Shown here piece by piece: positions 36,955-44,592 of a DNA stretch of 64,000 nt. A program made the position numbers and the translations under genes. The notes beneath the pieces are model-generated. The model worked only from the letters and a program-made list of their open reading frames with translations. It did not search any database and was not told where the DNA came from. Origin of the DNA: Methanocaldococcus bathoardescens (lineage in GTDB: Archaea > AGJL01 > Methanococci > Methanococcales > Methanocaldococcaceae). Positions within the stretch are counted from its first letter, which is position 1; each line of letters opens with the position of its first letter. Where the stretch lies: assembly GCF_000739065.1 (NCBI RefSeq), contig NZ_CP009149.1, positions 1,249,311 to 1,313,310 on the forward strand, read 5' to 3'.

Positions 36955-37398
36955 TTAATCTTTATGCTTTGAAACTATTTTAACACCTTCAACAGATAAG
37001 GTTATTGGTATAGGAACGGCAGCATTCTCAAGTTCCAATGTAACTTCCTCTTTATTCTTATCAACTCTAATAACCTTTGCCCTCTCTCCTTTAAACGGCC
37101 CAGCAATGATTTCAACGACATCTCCTTTCTCAATATTTTCAATAATTTTCTTTGGAGTTAATAATGGCTCTATTTCTTCAATAGCAACTGTTCCTGGAAC
37201 TATTCCTCTAACTCTTGGCATTCCTTTTATTAATTCCTCAACATCTCCTTTTGTCTCTGCCTCAACTAAAACATATCCTTTTAAAGACTCTGAAGCTAAT
37301 ATTGAATAAACATCTAACTGCTCTTTTTCAGCCCTACTTGCCATCAATCCAGCTATATTCTTTTCCTGACCAACCATAGTTCTAACTGCAAAAATCAT
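36955..37398 (-). CDS. nusG: transcription elongation factor NusG/Spt5
   Basis: A 147-residue Spt5/NusG with an NGN domain (MIFAVRTMVGQEKNIAGLM...MPRVRGIVPGTV, 1-75) and a KOW domain (KGDVVEIIAGPFKGERAKVIRVD, 92-115). It binds the RNA polymerase clamp and promotes processivity together with Spt4. It resembles MJ0372. It is part of the ftsZ-secE-nusG gene order conserved in Methanococcales. Confidence 0.96.
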   Translation of the reverse strand: MIFAVRTMVGQEKNIAGLMASRAEKEQLDVYSILASESLKGYVLVEAETKGDVEELIKGMPRVRGIVPGTVAIEEIEPLLTPKKIIENIEKGDVVEIIAGPFKGERAKVIRVDKNKEEVTLELENAAVPIPITLSVEGVKIVSKHKD

Positions 37399-37487
37399 AA
37401 TCCCACCTAATAAATTTTAAAAAATAAAATAAAAAATAAGTTAAAAATTCTGTATAAAAAAGTTTCTAAATTTATTGTTTGATTAAC

Positions 37488-37712
37488 TTATACTCTTGGA
37501 GTTGTAGGAGGTTTTAATAGACCTTTAATGTATGTTGCTGGGACGTGAATTATATAGCCAATAATCCCTAATAAAGATATCCCTAAAGCTGTAACTTTAG
37601 CAACAGATAAAAATTCATCTTTTGTGGGCTTTTTCAAAACTAACCAAACTCTTCTACATTCTTCAATAAATTCTTTAATTTGTTCTATTTTTTGATTAAA
37701 ATTTGCTTCCAT
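37488..37712 (-). CDS. secE: preprotein translocase subunit SecE (Sss1)
   Basis: A 74-residue single-pass membrane protein. An amphipathic N-terminal helix (NQKIEQIKEFIEECRRVWLVLKKPTKDEF, about 5-33) is followed by one transmembrane helix (VTALGISLLGIIGYIIHVPATYI). This is the Sec61-gamma pattern that clamps SecY. It resembles MJ0371. It starts 9 bp after ftsZ, so it is cotranscribed. Confidence 0.95.
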   Translation of the reverse strand: MEANFNQKIEQIKEFIEECRRVWLVLKKPTKDEFLSVAKVTALGISLLGIIGYIIHVPATYIKGLLKPPTTPRV

Positions 37713-37721
37713 TGTATCCCC

Positions 37722-38816
37722 TTAGATTTTTGGAATATTTAGTAAATCAGTTTTTTTCCTTTTAAGTCCAGTTTCTCCAAATTCAACTCTTGACTGAACT
37801 CCAGTAACAACCAATAAAACTCTTACAGTATTTTCTAAGTTCTCATCTATTGTAGCTCCCCATATTATTGTAGCATTTGGGTCTAATCTTGAAGATACTG
37901 TAGCAACAACATCTTTAGCTTCATCCAATGTTAAATCTTCAGGACCCATTATATGTATTAGAGCCCCAGTAGCTCCATCTATGTCAACATCTAATAGTGG
38001 AGAGTTTAATGCCATGTTAATAGCTTCTTTAGCCCTTTTCTCGCTATCGCTTTCACCAATACCAATCATTGCTAAGCCTCCATTGCTCATTACAGCTTTG
38101 ACATCAGCAAAATCGACATTAATTAATCCATCTTTAGTAATTAATTCAACTAACCCCTTTACAGCGTTAATTAAAACTTCATCAGCTACTTTAAATGCTA
38201 ATTTTAATGGCATGTTAGGAACTATATCAAATAATTTTTCATTTGGAATAACAACCAATGTGTCAGTATGTTGCTTTAATCTTTCCAAACCTTCCATTGC
38301 ATTCTTCATTCTAACTTTTCCTTCCATAGCAAATGGTAGGGTAACTACAGCAACAGTTAAAGCTCCTATCTTCTTAGAGATCTCAGCTACAACAGGAGCT
38401 GAACCAGTCCCTGTTCCTCCACCCAACCCGCAGGTGATAAATACCATATCTGAATCTTGAATTGCTGCTTTAATCTCTTCAGCACTTTCTTTCGCTGCCT
38501 CTTCACCAATTTTTGGATTACCTCCAGCTCCAAGACCTCTTGTTAATTTTTTACCAATTAAAATCTTTTTATCAGCTTTTGTTCTAATTAATTGCTGGGC
38601 ATCTGTATTAAGAGCAACTGTTTTAGCTCCTTCTATACCTTCTAACATTAATCTTGTGATAGTGTTATTTCCAGCTCCACCACAACCGACTACAGTAATC
38701 TTTGCTTTAGTTTGTTGCAAATATTCCAATAACTCCTTATCTTCTGGAGATAATTCTAATTCATTAAACTCCTCTAATTTACTTCCTTCCTCTAAAACAT
38801 TTTTTAGAAATTTCAC
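37722..38816 (-). CDS. ftsZ: cell division GTPase FtsZ
   Basis: A 364-residue FtsZ that polymerises into the division ring. Motifs are [17 protein letters not shown] (40-56), the GTP signature GGGTGTG (132-138) and the T7 catalytic loop NVDFAD (233-238). The 20-residue N-terminal extension and long alpha-0 helix match the crystallised M. jannaschii FtsZ1 (MJ0370). The divergent gene is top6A. The 260 bp between holds AT-rich promoter sequence. Confidence 0.97.
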   Translation of the reverse strand: MKFLKNVLEEGSKLEEFNELELSPEDKELLEYLQQTKAKITVVGCGGAGNNTITRLMLEGIEGAKTVALNTDAQQLIRTKADKKILIGKKLTRGLGAGGNPKIGEEAAKESAEEIKAAIQDSDMVFITCGLGGGTGTGSAPVVAEISKKIGALTVAVVTLPFAMEGKVRMKNAMEGLERLKQHTDTLVVIPNEKLFDIVPNMPLKLAFKVADEVLINAVKGLVELITKDGLINVDFADVKAVMSNGGLAMIGIGESDSEKRAKEAINMALNSPLLDVDIDGATGALIHIMGPEDLTLDEAKDVVATVSSRLDPNATIIWGATIDENLENTVRVLLVVTGVQSRVEFGETGLKRKKTDLLNIPKI

Positions 38817-39076
38817 GTTATGACCTCCATAAAATTATTTATTTTAAATAATTTAATAAATATAATAGATTTTACCGATATTATGACCTAAATAATTATA
38901 TATGAATATTTTATATAGTATTTCCCTACGTGGATGTTCATCAGGTATCGTTGATGTTGCATATTATTATTATTCAATTTTAAAATTAGGTATAAAAATC
39001 TATTGGTTATGACTTTTCATAATAAAATAATTTAGGTTGAAATCATTGGGCATTAAAAAGTTATTTGGTGAGTATT

Positions 39077-40186
39077 ATGGTTAAACTTCCTGCCATATCA
39101 AAAAAACCAAGAGAAATTGCAAAACAAAAAATTATTGAATTGGCTAAAAAGATGTATGATGATTTAATGAGGGGTAAAAGACCAAAAATAACAATGCCAA
39201 TTAGAAGTTTATCTAATGCTGTATTTGATAAAGAGAAGGGTTCATTCACTTTGGTAGGTAAAGAAAAGGCAAGAACATTAACTGTAAATCAGGCGAAGAT
39301 TTTTGCACAAACAACTAAGATGTTGGAATTTGCTAAGCAGTTATTAGAAAGTAATGATTTTTCAACATTAAGGGAAGCTTATTACGTCTCAAAAAACTGG
39401 GGGGAAGCAAGATTTGATGACCAACAAGCATCAAACAATGTTATTGAGGATTTAGAAGCGGCTTTAGGAGTGTTGAGGGAGCATCTTGGATTTATTCCTG
39501 AAGAAGATGGTTCCTCAGTAGTTGGGCCGTTAAAAATTATTGAAGAAACACCAGAAGGAGAGCTTGTTGTTGATTGCTCAAAGTTGGGAACTGGAGCTTA
39601 TAATATCCCAAATGATGTAACAAAATTAAATCTTGAGACAGATGCTGACTTTATATTGGCAATAGAAACATCTGGTATGTTTGCAAGGTTGAATGCAGAG
39701 AGATTTTGGGACAAGCATAACTGTATATTGGTTTCATTAAAAGGAGTCCCAGCGAGAGCTACAAGAAGGTTTATAAAAAGGCTTCATGAAGAACACGACT
39801 TACCTGTTTTAGTATTTACTGACGGAGACCCTTATGGGTATTTAAATATTTATAGAACTCTAAAAGTTGGAAGTGGTAAGGCAATACACTTAGCTGATAA
39901 ATTATCAATTCCTGCAGCGAGGCTGATTGGAGTTACTCCACAAGATATTGTTGATTATGATTTACCAACACATCCATTAAAAGAGCAAGATATTAAGAGA
40001 ATAAAAGATGGATTAAAGAATGATGACTTTGTGAGAAGTTTTCCAGAATGGCAGAAAGCTTTAAAGCAGATGCTTGATATGGGAGTGAGAGCAGAACAGC
40101 AGTCTTTAGCTAAGTATGGTTTAAAGTATGTTGTTAATACTTATTTACCTGAAAAAATTAAGGATGAAAGCACATGGCTACCATAA
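39077..40186 (+). CDS. top6A: DNA topoisomerase VI subunit A
   Basis: The start is ATG 39077 (MVKLPAISKK) after GGTGAG, giving 369 residues. This is the cleaving subunit of topoisomerase VI, a relative of Spo11. The catalytic tyrosine is Y103 in EAYYVSKNW. The Toprim metal residues are E197 (AIETSG), D249 and D251 (VFTDGDPYG), exactly the numbering of the crystallised M. jannaschii protein MJ0369. The B subunit gene is not in this window. Confidence 0.97.
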   Translation: MVKLPAISKKPREIAKQKIIELAKKMYDDLMRGKRPKITMPIRSLSNAVFDKEKGSFTLVGKEKARTLTVNQAKIFAQTTKMLEFAKQLLESNDFSTLREAYYVSKNWGEARFDDQQASNNVIEDLEAALGVLREHLGFIPEEDGSSVVGPLKIIEETPEGELVVDCSKLGTGAYNIPNDVTKLNLETDADFILAIETSGMFARLNAERFWDKHNCILVSLKGVPARATRRFIKRLHEEHDLPVLVFTDGDPYGYLNIYRTLKVGSGKAIHLADKLSIPAARLIGVTPQDIVDYDLPTHPLKEQDIKRIKDGLKNDDFVRSFPEWQKALKQMLDMGVRAEQQSLAKYGLKYVVNTYLPEKIKDESTWLP

Positions 40187-40377
40187 TTTTGAATAATATT
40201 TAATAATATTTTAAATTTTAAATTAATAAATTTTAGATTAATAATCTCTATTTTTGCCATTCTTTCTTTAGATATTTTTTCAAGTTCATCAAAAAGACAT
40301 TTTCTCTATTGTCAATATTAATCTAATATATTTAAATTATCCAATTTTAATAGCTAAAATAAAAAATTTTGGAATTA
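40187..40377. other. AT-rich intergenic stretch before tRNA-Ser
   Basis: This stretch and the tRNA gene make the gap between top6A and the NifX-like gene 361 bp. I see no gene. A short minus-strand frame at about 40250-40300 (MNLKKYLKKEWQK) has no convincing ribosome-binding site and is too short to call. Confidence 0.5.
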
Positions 40378-40467
40378 TGGCGCAGGGGCTGGGATTTGAA
40401 CCCAGGCGGGGCAAAGCCCCACTGGATCTCAAGTCCAGCGCCGTAGTCCTGGCTTGGCTACCCCTGC
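40378..40467 (-). tRNA. tRNA-Ser (UGA)
   Basis: A long-variable-arm tRNA. Acceptor GCAGGGG/CCCCTGC, anticodon loop CTTGAGA (anticodon UGA), variable stem GGGGC-TTT-GCCCC, T-arm CTGGG-TTCAAAT-CCCAG. The discriminator is G and CCA is encoded. Promoter ACCGTAAAATTTATATACC lies at 40501-40519 on the minus strand. Confidence 0.97.
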
Positions 40468-40500
40468 ACAAAACAGGCATAATGAAGAATATAATGATTT

Positions 40501-40519
40501 GGTATATAAATTTTACGGT
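40501..40519 (-). promoter_or_regulatory. BRE/TATA promoter of tRNA-Ser
   Basis: The minus strand reads ACCGTAAAATTTATATACC, 34 nt before the mature 5' end. It is one more example of the stable RNA promoter consensus in this window. Confidence 0.7.
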
Positions 40520-40547
40520 TATATTTTTTAAGATATAAGAAAATAAA

Positions 40548-40853
40548 TTATGGAATAGTTATTTTATTTAGTTTTCCTTCAACGAATAAAGAGACATTTT
40601 TATCAACATCATTTCCTTCAGCATAATAAATTTCCATTTTTTTACTAAATTTTTTGTAATTTTCTTCATTTATACTTTTACATATAATTGCACTGACCTT
40701 TTCTTTTATAATAGATTTTTGCCCACTTTCATCATTGAAAATAACTTTTGTTCCCTTAATTTCATTATCTTCTATTCTAACAATTAAAAAATACTCACAA
40801 TCTTCAAAACTATCGCTAATTTTATCAACATCCATTGAAACAGCTATTTTCAT
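40548..40853 (-). CDS. NifX/MTH1175-like dinitrogenase cofactor-type protein
   Basis: A 101-residue RNase H-like protein of the dinitrogenase iron-molybdenum cofactor family (PF02579). It begins MKIAVSMDVDKISDSFEDCEYFLIV. It has the middle alternation of strands and helices and ends FVEGKLNKITIP. Family members bind Fe-Mo or Fe-S clusters. There are no nif genes here, so its role is unknown. It resembles MJ0368 in position. Confidence 0.65.
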   Translation of the reverse strand: MKIAVSMDVDKISDSFEDCEYFLIVRIEDNEIKGTKVIFNDESGQKSIIKEKVSAIICKSINEENYKKFSKKMEIYYAEGNDVDKNVSLFVEGKLNKITIP

Positions 40854-40916
40854 ACTCTCAACTCATAAATTGATAATATTAAAAAAATAAATATGATTAA
40901 GAGTTATTTAAATACT

Positions 40917-42221
40917 TTACCCTGCAAGATACACAAATCTCAGTGCAAATATTATAGCTAAGACATATACAAGCCAGTGAACCTCTTTCCATCTTCCAGT
41001 AAATACCTTCAAGATTGGATAAGTAATAAATCCTAAAGCAAGCCCTGTAGCTATACTGAATGTTAAAGGAATTGTTAATATTGTTATAAATGCAGGAATC
41101 GCCTCTGTATAATCATCAAAATTAATATTCTTTATAGATTTCATCATTAAAGCTCCTACAATAACAAGAGCTGCTGCTGTAGCATAAGGTGGAATTGCCT
41201 TAACTACTGGGTAGAAGAATAAAGATAGTAAAAACAGCACTGCTACAACTACTGAAACAAAACCTGTTCTTCCTCCAAGTGCAATACCACTTGCAGATTC
41301 TATATAGGTTGTTACTGTTGAGGTTCCCAATAGAGAGCCAACAACAGTTCCAGTAGCATCTGCCATTAATGCCTTTTCAACTCTTGGCAGTTTTCCATCT
41401 TTATCTAAATATCCAGCTTGTGAAGATAATGCACTTAAAGTCCCTAAGGTATCAAACATATCAACAAAGAAGAATGCTAAGACAATTGTTAAAAGTCCTA
41501 AGTTTAAAGCCCCCATTATATCTAACTGCAAGAATGTTGGTGCAATTGAAGGAGGCATTGAAAATATTCCTTCTGGGAATGGTGAAATTCCTAAAATCAT
41601 TCCTATAAGTGAAGTTACTATAATCCCAATTAAAATAGCCCCAATTACATTTCTACTGACTAAGATTGATGTTAAAAATATTCCAAACAATGCCAACAGT
41701 GTGGATGGTTCCATTAAATTCCCTAATGTAACTAACGTAGCTTCACTATCAACTATAATACCTGCACTCTTCAACCCAATAAATGCAATAAATAAACCAA
41801 TACCAACAGCAGTTCCATATTTTATAGCATTTGGTATAACATTAAAAATCCATGTCCTTATTTTTGTTAATGTTAAGATTATAAACAACACTCCAGAGAT
41901 AAAAACAGCACCTAACGCAACTCTCCAATCAATACCCATTCCCAAACAAACACCGTAAGTGAAGTAAGCGTTAAGCCCCATCCCTGGAGCTAAGGCAAAT
42001 GGGTATCTTGCATATAAACCCATGGTTAATGTGGCTATTGCTGATGCTATACATGTAGCGACCATAACTGCCCCAAAATCCATCCCAGCAGTGCTTAAAA
42101 TTTGTGGATTAACAAAGATTATATATGCCATTGTCATAAATGTTGTTATTCCTGCAAGAGTCTCTACTTTTAGATTAGTCCCATATTTTTCAAATTCAAA
42201 GTATCTTTCAATAAATTTCAT
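40917..42221 (-). CDS. adenine/guanine/hypoxanthine permease (AzgA type)
   Basis: The start is ATG 42221 (MKFIERYFEFEKYGTNLKVE) after GGTGAT, giving 434 residues with 12-14 hydrophobic segments. It is an NCS2-family purine permease of the AzgA branch, with LAGITTFMTMAYIIFVNP, APGMGLNAYFTYGVC, the VDMFDTLGTLSALSSQAG motif and STVTTYIESASGIALGGRTG. It imports purine bases, likely by proton symport. It resembles MJ0326. Divergent from the EF-Tu-like gene. Confidence 0.92.
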   Translation of the reverse strand: MKFIERYFEFEKYGTNLKVETLAGITTFMTMAYIIFVNPQILSTAGMDFGAVMVATCIASAIATLTMGLYARYPFALAPGMGLNAYFTYGVCLGMGIDWRVALGAVFISGVLFIILTLTKIRTWIFNVIPNAIKYGTAVGIGLFIAFIGLKSAGIIVDSEATLVTLGNLMEPSTLLALFGIFLTSILVSRNVIGAILIGIIVTSLIGMILGISPFPEGIFSMPPSIAPTFLQLDIMGALNLGLLTIVLAFFFVDMFDTLGTLSALSSQAGYLDKDGKLPRVEKALMADATGTVVGSLLGTSTVTTYIESASGIALGGRTGFVSVVVAVLFLLSLFFYPVVKAIPPYATAAALVIVGALMMKSIKNINFDDYTEAIPAFITILTIPLTFSIATGLALGFITYPILKVFTGRWKEVHWLVYVLAIIFALRFVYLAG

Positions 42222-42373
42222 TATCACCACCTAACATTTGCTATAATAGTTTATCTGTAGTCAATGTTTTATAAATCTTTAATATAGAATAGAAAGTTAT
42301 AGTTAGCTCTTAAAATAGTTAATTCTTTAGAGAAGATAATTGGGATACTAAAAACATTAATTATGGTGATTAA

Positions 42374-43300
42374 ATGGAAGGTTTAACAGTAGGATTATTT
42401 GGGCATGTTGAAGGTGTTGGAAAAGAGTTAGGGAAAAAAGGGACATCAACAGATATAACATTATACAATTACAAGCAAGGGGATAAAGCTATTTGCTATG
42501 TTGAGCCCACAAGATATCCAGATAGGATAAACCCCCTAATCTATGCAATAAACATGATGGATTACGCTTTAGTTTTTATTGATGAGATTACAGGAGAGTT
42601 AGGGGAGACACTTTTAGCATTGGATATGTTTGGAATAAATAGAGGAGCTTTTGTTGTTGGAGATTATGTTGATTTAGACATGTTGAAAAATATAATATCT
42701 CAAACATCAATGAAAGATTTTGAAATCTTAGAGAAAGATTTTATAAACATTAGAGAAAAGATGGTTAATTTAAATGTGGATAGAGATTATGATGGAGTTG
42801 TTAAAATTCCAATAGACCACTACTTTACAGTTAGGAGTGTTGGAACAGTCATATTAGGAAAAGTTGAAACTGGGACAGTAAAAGTTCATGATAACCTAAG
42901 GGCTTATCCAACAGACAAAACAGTGATGGTTAGAAGTATTCAAATCCACGATAATGATTTTAAAGAGGCGAAAGCTGGGAATAGAGTAGGTTTAGCTTTA
43001 AAAGGAATAACTACAGATGAGTTGGATAGAGGAATGATATTATCAAATGGTGAGTTAAAAGTTGCTAAGGAAATTGAGGTGGATATTAATTGGAATCCAT
43101 TCATGCAAAAAACAGTAAAAGAAGGAGAAAATTACCAAATAATTGTTGGTTTGCAAAGTGTTTCTTGCAATGTTGAAGAAGTAAATAACAACAAAATAAA
43201 GCTTTCTTTACAAAAGGAAATAGCTTATGATGTTGGAGATAAGTTATGTTTAGTTGATGGTAGTGCAAAAATTAGAATATTGGGTGTTGGAAAATTATAG
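42374..43300 (+). CDS. EF-Tu/SelB-like protein with a degenerate GTPase domain
   Basis: A 308-residue relative of translation factors EF-1A/SelB. The N-terminal domain aligns in layout, but the P-loop reads FGHVEGVGKELGKKGTS instead of GHVDHGKS/T. The NKxD base-recognition motif is absent (FVVGDYVDLDML). Domains II and III (about 140-308) are well kept, with VKIPIDHYFTVRSVGTVILGKVETGTVKVHDNL and VRSIQIHDNDFKEAKAGNRVGLALKGI. It probably cannot bind GTP in the usual way. It resembles MJ0325. Its TAG stop codon lies inside the left terminus of a MITE. Confidence 0.82.
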   Translation: MEGLTVGLFGHVEGVGKELGKKGTSTDITLYNYKQGDKAICYVEPTRYPDRINPLIYAINMMDYALVFIDEITGELGETLLALDMFGINRGAFVVGDYVDLDMLKNIISQTSMKDFEILEKDFINIREKMVNLNVDRDYDGVVKIPIDHYFTVRSVGTVILGKVETGTVKVHDNLRAYPTDKTVMVRSIQIHDNDFKEAKAGNRVGLALKGITTDELDRGMILSNGELKVAKEIEVDINWNPFMQKTVKEGENYQIIVGLQSVSCNVEEVNNNKIKLSLQKEIAYDVGDKLCLVDGSAKIRILGVGKL

Positions 43301-43406
43301 TGTTTTTCAAAATTAACAAAATTTATTAAGGAAGGTTTGAACGCCTTCCAAAGGAAGGCGTTCATCTATACCTTAGTTATTTCAAAAAGTTTTGAAAAAC
43401 ACTATA
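43296..43406. mobile_element. MITE-like element, family 2 copy B
   Basis: A 111-bp element with 17-bp perfect inverted termini TATAGTGTTTTTCAAAA and complement. The interior hairpin is GAACGCCTTCC/GGAAGGCGTTC. It overlaps the last bases of the EF-Tu-like gene: the TATAG terminus provides that gene's TAG stop. The companion copy is at 9363-9474. Confidence 0.87.
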
Positions 43407-43414
43407 GAATAAAG

Positions 43415-43422
43415 TATTTATA
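43415..43422 (+). promoter_or_regulatory. TATA box for the candidate ncRNA
   Basis: TTTATATG lies about 25 nt upstream of the first base of the GC-rich candidate RNA at about 43444, the standard archaeal TATA-to-start distance. Confidence 0.5.
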
Positions 43423-43443
43423 TGAAAAATTTAAAATTTTTAA

Positions 43444-43517
43444 TTTCCCCCTACGGCCCACGCTCTCGACATGGCGGAGCCAAGGATGAGAGAGGGTAGG
43501 ATATAGGGGGAACACTT
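43444..43517 (+). ncRNA. candidate H/ACA guide RNA with kink-turn
   Basis: A GC-rich island in an AT-rich genome. The lower stem is TTCCCCCTA/TAGGGGGAA (9 bp). It is followed by two unpaired arms that could form a pseudouridylation pocket, and an upper stem CTCTC/GAGAG. Above this are tandem GA/GA, a 3-nt bulge (GAT) and stem CATGGC-GGA-GCCAAG, matching kink-turn topology. The 3' end is ACA (43512-43514) followed by a T-run. A TATA box lies about 25 nt upstream. All of this is read by eye; the target is not determined. Confidence 0.6.
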
Positions 43518-43552
43518 TTTTAAATCTTAATATTTCCTATTTTGTTGATAAC

Positions 43553-44368
43553 ATGGTTAATCTTAAAGAACTTTCTCAAAAAGAGATATTGGAACTTATA
43601 GATTATGTTAGATTACTAAGGAAGCAAAATTTTAGCTATTCTCAAATATCTAAAAAGATTGAAGTTGAGAGAGATATTAAAATTTCTAAATCTACGATTA
43701 TTAGATGGTGTAAAAATACAAACAGCCCTTTCAATAAAATAAAATTTTTGGATTTATCTCTATCTCCTGAGATTTCTTATATAATTGGTGTCTATTTTGG
43801 AGATGCCAACATTTATTATAGAAAAAAGACAGGAACTTACTATTTTAGAATTAAAGTTGTTGATAAGGACTTTGCAGAAGTCGTTAAAAACAGTTTAATA
43901 AAAATCGGATTAAATCCAACAATTATCTATGTGGAGGAGAAAACAAGAAGTAATAGATGGCATGTTGAAGCAAGTAGTAAAAGTTTGTATAAGTTTTTAA
44001 ATCAAAATAAGGAAGAGCTTTTTAAAATAGCTGAAAAATATCCTGAAGATTTTTTAAGAGGATTTTTTGATAGTGAGGGATACATTACTTCAAATAAAAT
44101 AGCATTAGAAAATTATAATTTAGAACTTTTGGAATTTTCAAAAGAGCTGTTAAAAAAGTTAGATATACATTCAACAATCCACATAGCAAAGAAAAAAGGA
44201 ACTGAATCAAATATTAGAGGTGAAATTTACCATTATAAAGACGATTTTTATAGATTGTCAATCCATAGAAAAGAATCTGTTAAGAACTTTGCTATAAAAG
44301 TCAGTTTCTCTATAAAAAGAAAACGAGAAAAACTCCAAAAATTCTTGGAATCTATGGATAAACATTAA
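43553..44368 (+). CDS. free-standing LAGLIDADG homing endonuclease
   Basis: A 271-residue protein. An N-terminal helix-turn-helix (about 22-54, YSQISKKIEVERDIKISKSTIIRWCKN) is followed by two LAGLIDADG motifs, EISYIIGVYFGDA (73-85) and FLRGFFDSEGY (167-177), with both catalytic acids present. It is not inside an intron or intein. It resembles MJ0398. It is preceded by the candidate H/ACA RNA and a MITE, and is convergent with the initiator tRNA gene, 48 bp away. Presumably mobile; target unknown. Confidence 0.88.
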   Translation: MVNLKELSQKEILELIDYVRLLRKQNFSYSQISKKIEVERDIKISKSTIIRWCKNTNSPFNKIKFLDLSLSPEISYIIGVYFGDANIYYRKKTGTYYFRIKVVDKDFAEVVKNSLIKIGLNPTIIYVEEKTRSNRWHVEASSKSLYKFLNQNKEELFKIAEKYPEDFLRGFFDSEGYITSNKIALENYNLELLEFSKELLKKLDIHSTIHIAKKKGTESNIRGEIYHYKDDFYRLSIHRKESVKNFAIKVSFSIKRKREKLQKFLESMDKH

Positions 44369-44416
44369 TTCTTACATTTAAATATATAAATATAATATAT
44401 TAAAATATAGAAATAG

Positions 44417-44492
44417 TAGCGGGGGGAGGATTTGAACCTCCGATCTCCGGGTTATGAGCCCGGCGGGATGGACCTGGCTACCCTACCCCGCT
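44417..44492 (-). tRNA. initiator tRNA-Met (CAU)
   Basis: Acceptor AGCGGGG/CCCCGCT with A1-U72, anticodon loop CTCATAA (anticodon CAU), and the three consecutive G-C pairs of the anticodon stem (CCGGG/CCCGG), hallmarks of the initiator. T-arm GGAGG-TTCAAAT-CCTCC. The discriminator is A. CCA is not encoded; CTA follows. Promoter AACCAAAATCTTTATATATTG lies at about 44534-44554 on the minus strand. Confidence 0.96.
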
Positions 44493-44592
44493 TCTCTCAA
44501 TCTAAAACAGGCAAAACTACTATAACTACAAACCAATATATAAAGATTTTGGTTTAGTGTATGCTAAAGACACAACCATAAAAATTTAAAGA

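Noticed and set aside
38925-38985. GATGTTCATCAGGTATCGTTGATG segment between ftsZ and top6A as an RNA gene
   Set aside because: It has a TGATGA on the minus strand but no CTGA partner at a suitable distance. Left as promoter region.
40250-40300. Short minus-strand frame MNLKKYLKKEWQK between top6A and tRNA-Ser
   Set aside because: Only 13 codons, no ribosome-binding site, no recognisable family.
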